Shown here piece by piece: positions 12,970 to 13,375 of a stretch of 13,375 nucleotides of DNA (within the stretch, counting starts at the first letter, position 1; every line of letters begins with the position of its first letter). The notes under the pieces were generated by a model. It saw only the letters and a list, made by a program, of their open reading frames with translations. It made no database searches and had not been told where the DNA came from. Origin of the DNA: an uncultured Clostridia bacterium (GTDB lineage: Bacteria > Bacillota > Clostridia > Oscillospirales > Oscillospiraceae); contig CALEQS010000177.1 of the NCBI GenBank assembly GCA_937907975.1, positions 1 through 13,375 on the forward strand. Reading direction: 5' to 3'. The position numbers and the translations under genes were made by a program.

Positions 12970-13374
12970 ATGTATCAGAGCAAGAAGCCTTATGTGTACG
13001 GCACTGGCCGTCGGAAGTCCTCCGTCGCCCGCGTTCGTCTGTATCCCAACGGCACCGGTTCCATCACCATCAACGGCCGTGACATCGATGATTACTTCGG
13101 TCTCGAGACCCTGAAGCTGGTCACCCGTCAGCCCCTCGTGCTGACCGACACCATCGGCAAGTTCGACGTGGTCGCCACTGTTGTCGGCGGCGGTGTCTCC
13201 GGTCAGGCCGGCGCTCTGCGCCATGGCATTGCCCGCGCCCTGCTGCAGGTCAATGAGGAGTTCCGTCCCGCCCTGAAGAAGGCCGGCTTCCTGACCCGCG
13301 ATCCTCGTATGAAGGAGCGTAAGAAGTACGGCCTCAAAGCCGCTCGTCGCGCACCGCAGTTCAGCAAGCGATAA
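12970..13374 (+). CDS. rpsI: 30S ribosomal protein S9
   Basis: A complete 134-residue S9, whose C-terminal tail reaches the P-site tRNA. The pattern is typical: YGTGRRKSSVARV (N-terminal), GSITINGRDIDDYF, VVGGGVSGQAGALRHGIARAL, LTRDPRMKERKKYG and the closing PQFSKR. The terminal Lys-Arg that contacts the tRNA is present. AGAGGAGG (12953-12960) is the ribosome binding site. The stop lies one base before the end of the window, so any terminator is outside. Confidence 0.98.
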   Translation: MYQSKKPYVYGTGRRKSSVARVRLYPNGTGSITINGRDIDDYFGLETLKLVTRQPLVLTDTIGKFDVVATVVGGGVSGQAGALRHGIARALLQVNEEFRPALKKAGFLTRDPRMKERKKYGLKAARRAPQFSKR

Positions 13375-13375
13375 T

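Overview
The window looks like a piece of chromosome from a Gram-positive, anaerobic, probably spore-forming and butyrate-forming member of the Clostridia. The Oscillospiraceae/Ruminococcaceae side fits best. The grounds are GC-rich genes with Shine-Dalgarno sites of the GGAGG type, sigma-A promoters of Firmicutes type, a two-subunit 3-oxoacid CoA-transferase, a 4-hydroxybutyryl-CoA dehydratase, a SleB-type cortex hydrolase behind a sigma-G-like promoter, YhaO/YhaN and YmdB homologues, and the rplM-rpsI pair. The assignment rests on protein recognition, not on a search. No mobile element, CRISPR array, tRNA or rRNA was seen.

Layout, left to right. (1) 1-700: the 3' end of a 4-hydroxybutyryl-CoA dehydratase gene, closed by a terminator. 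(2) 788-2846: an ECF sigma factor and its membrane zinc-finger anti-sigma factor, overlapping by 20 bases, with a candidate autoregulated promoter and their own terminator. (3) 2851-5728: a good sigma-A promoter drives a tightly coupled four-gene operon (S66 LD-carboxypeptidase/MccF-like peptidase, YaiI/YqxD protein, CoA-transferase A, CoA-transferase B). It ends at a perfect hairpin that also ends the operon coming from the other side. (4) 5730-10550, minus strand: ymdB - yhaO (SbcD-like nuclease) - yhaN (SbcC/Rad50-like membrane ATPase) - lepB (signal peptidase I), packed with overlaps or a 4-base gap, behind one sigma-A promoter. (5) 10554-12045, minus strand: an RsuA/RluE-type pseudouridine synthase with a near-consensus promoter, then sleB with its own sigma-G-like promoter and terminator. 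(6) 11970-12524: a gene-free stretch of about 550 bases with two strong GC-rich hairpins, an AT-rich part, and the rplM promoter and leader. (7) 12525-13374: rplM and rpsI, both complete.

How the genes fit together. The dehydratase and the CoA-transferase both suit fermentation to butyrate (4-aminobutyrate/succinate and acetoacetate/lysine branches), but they sit in separate transcription units. The ribosomal protein genes and the dehydratase share a strong preference for CGT/CGC arginine codons that the regulatory genes lack, so the dehydratase is probably very highly expressed. YhaO and YhaN should form a nuclease-ATPase complex. YhaN carries two membrane helices where Rad50 has its zinc hook, so the complex is probably tethered to the membrane. 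I found no clear wholly new system. The least explained items are the large outer domain of the anti-sigma factor, the mixed four-gene operon, and the structured gene-free stretch before rplM.
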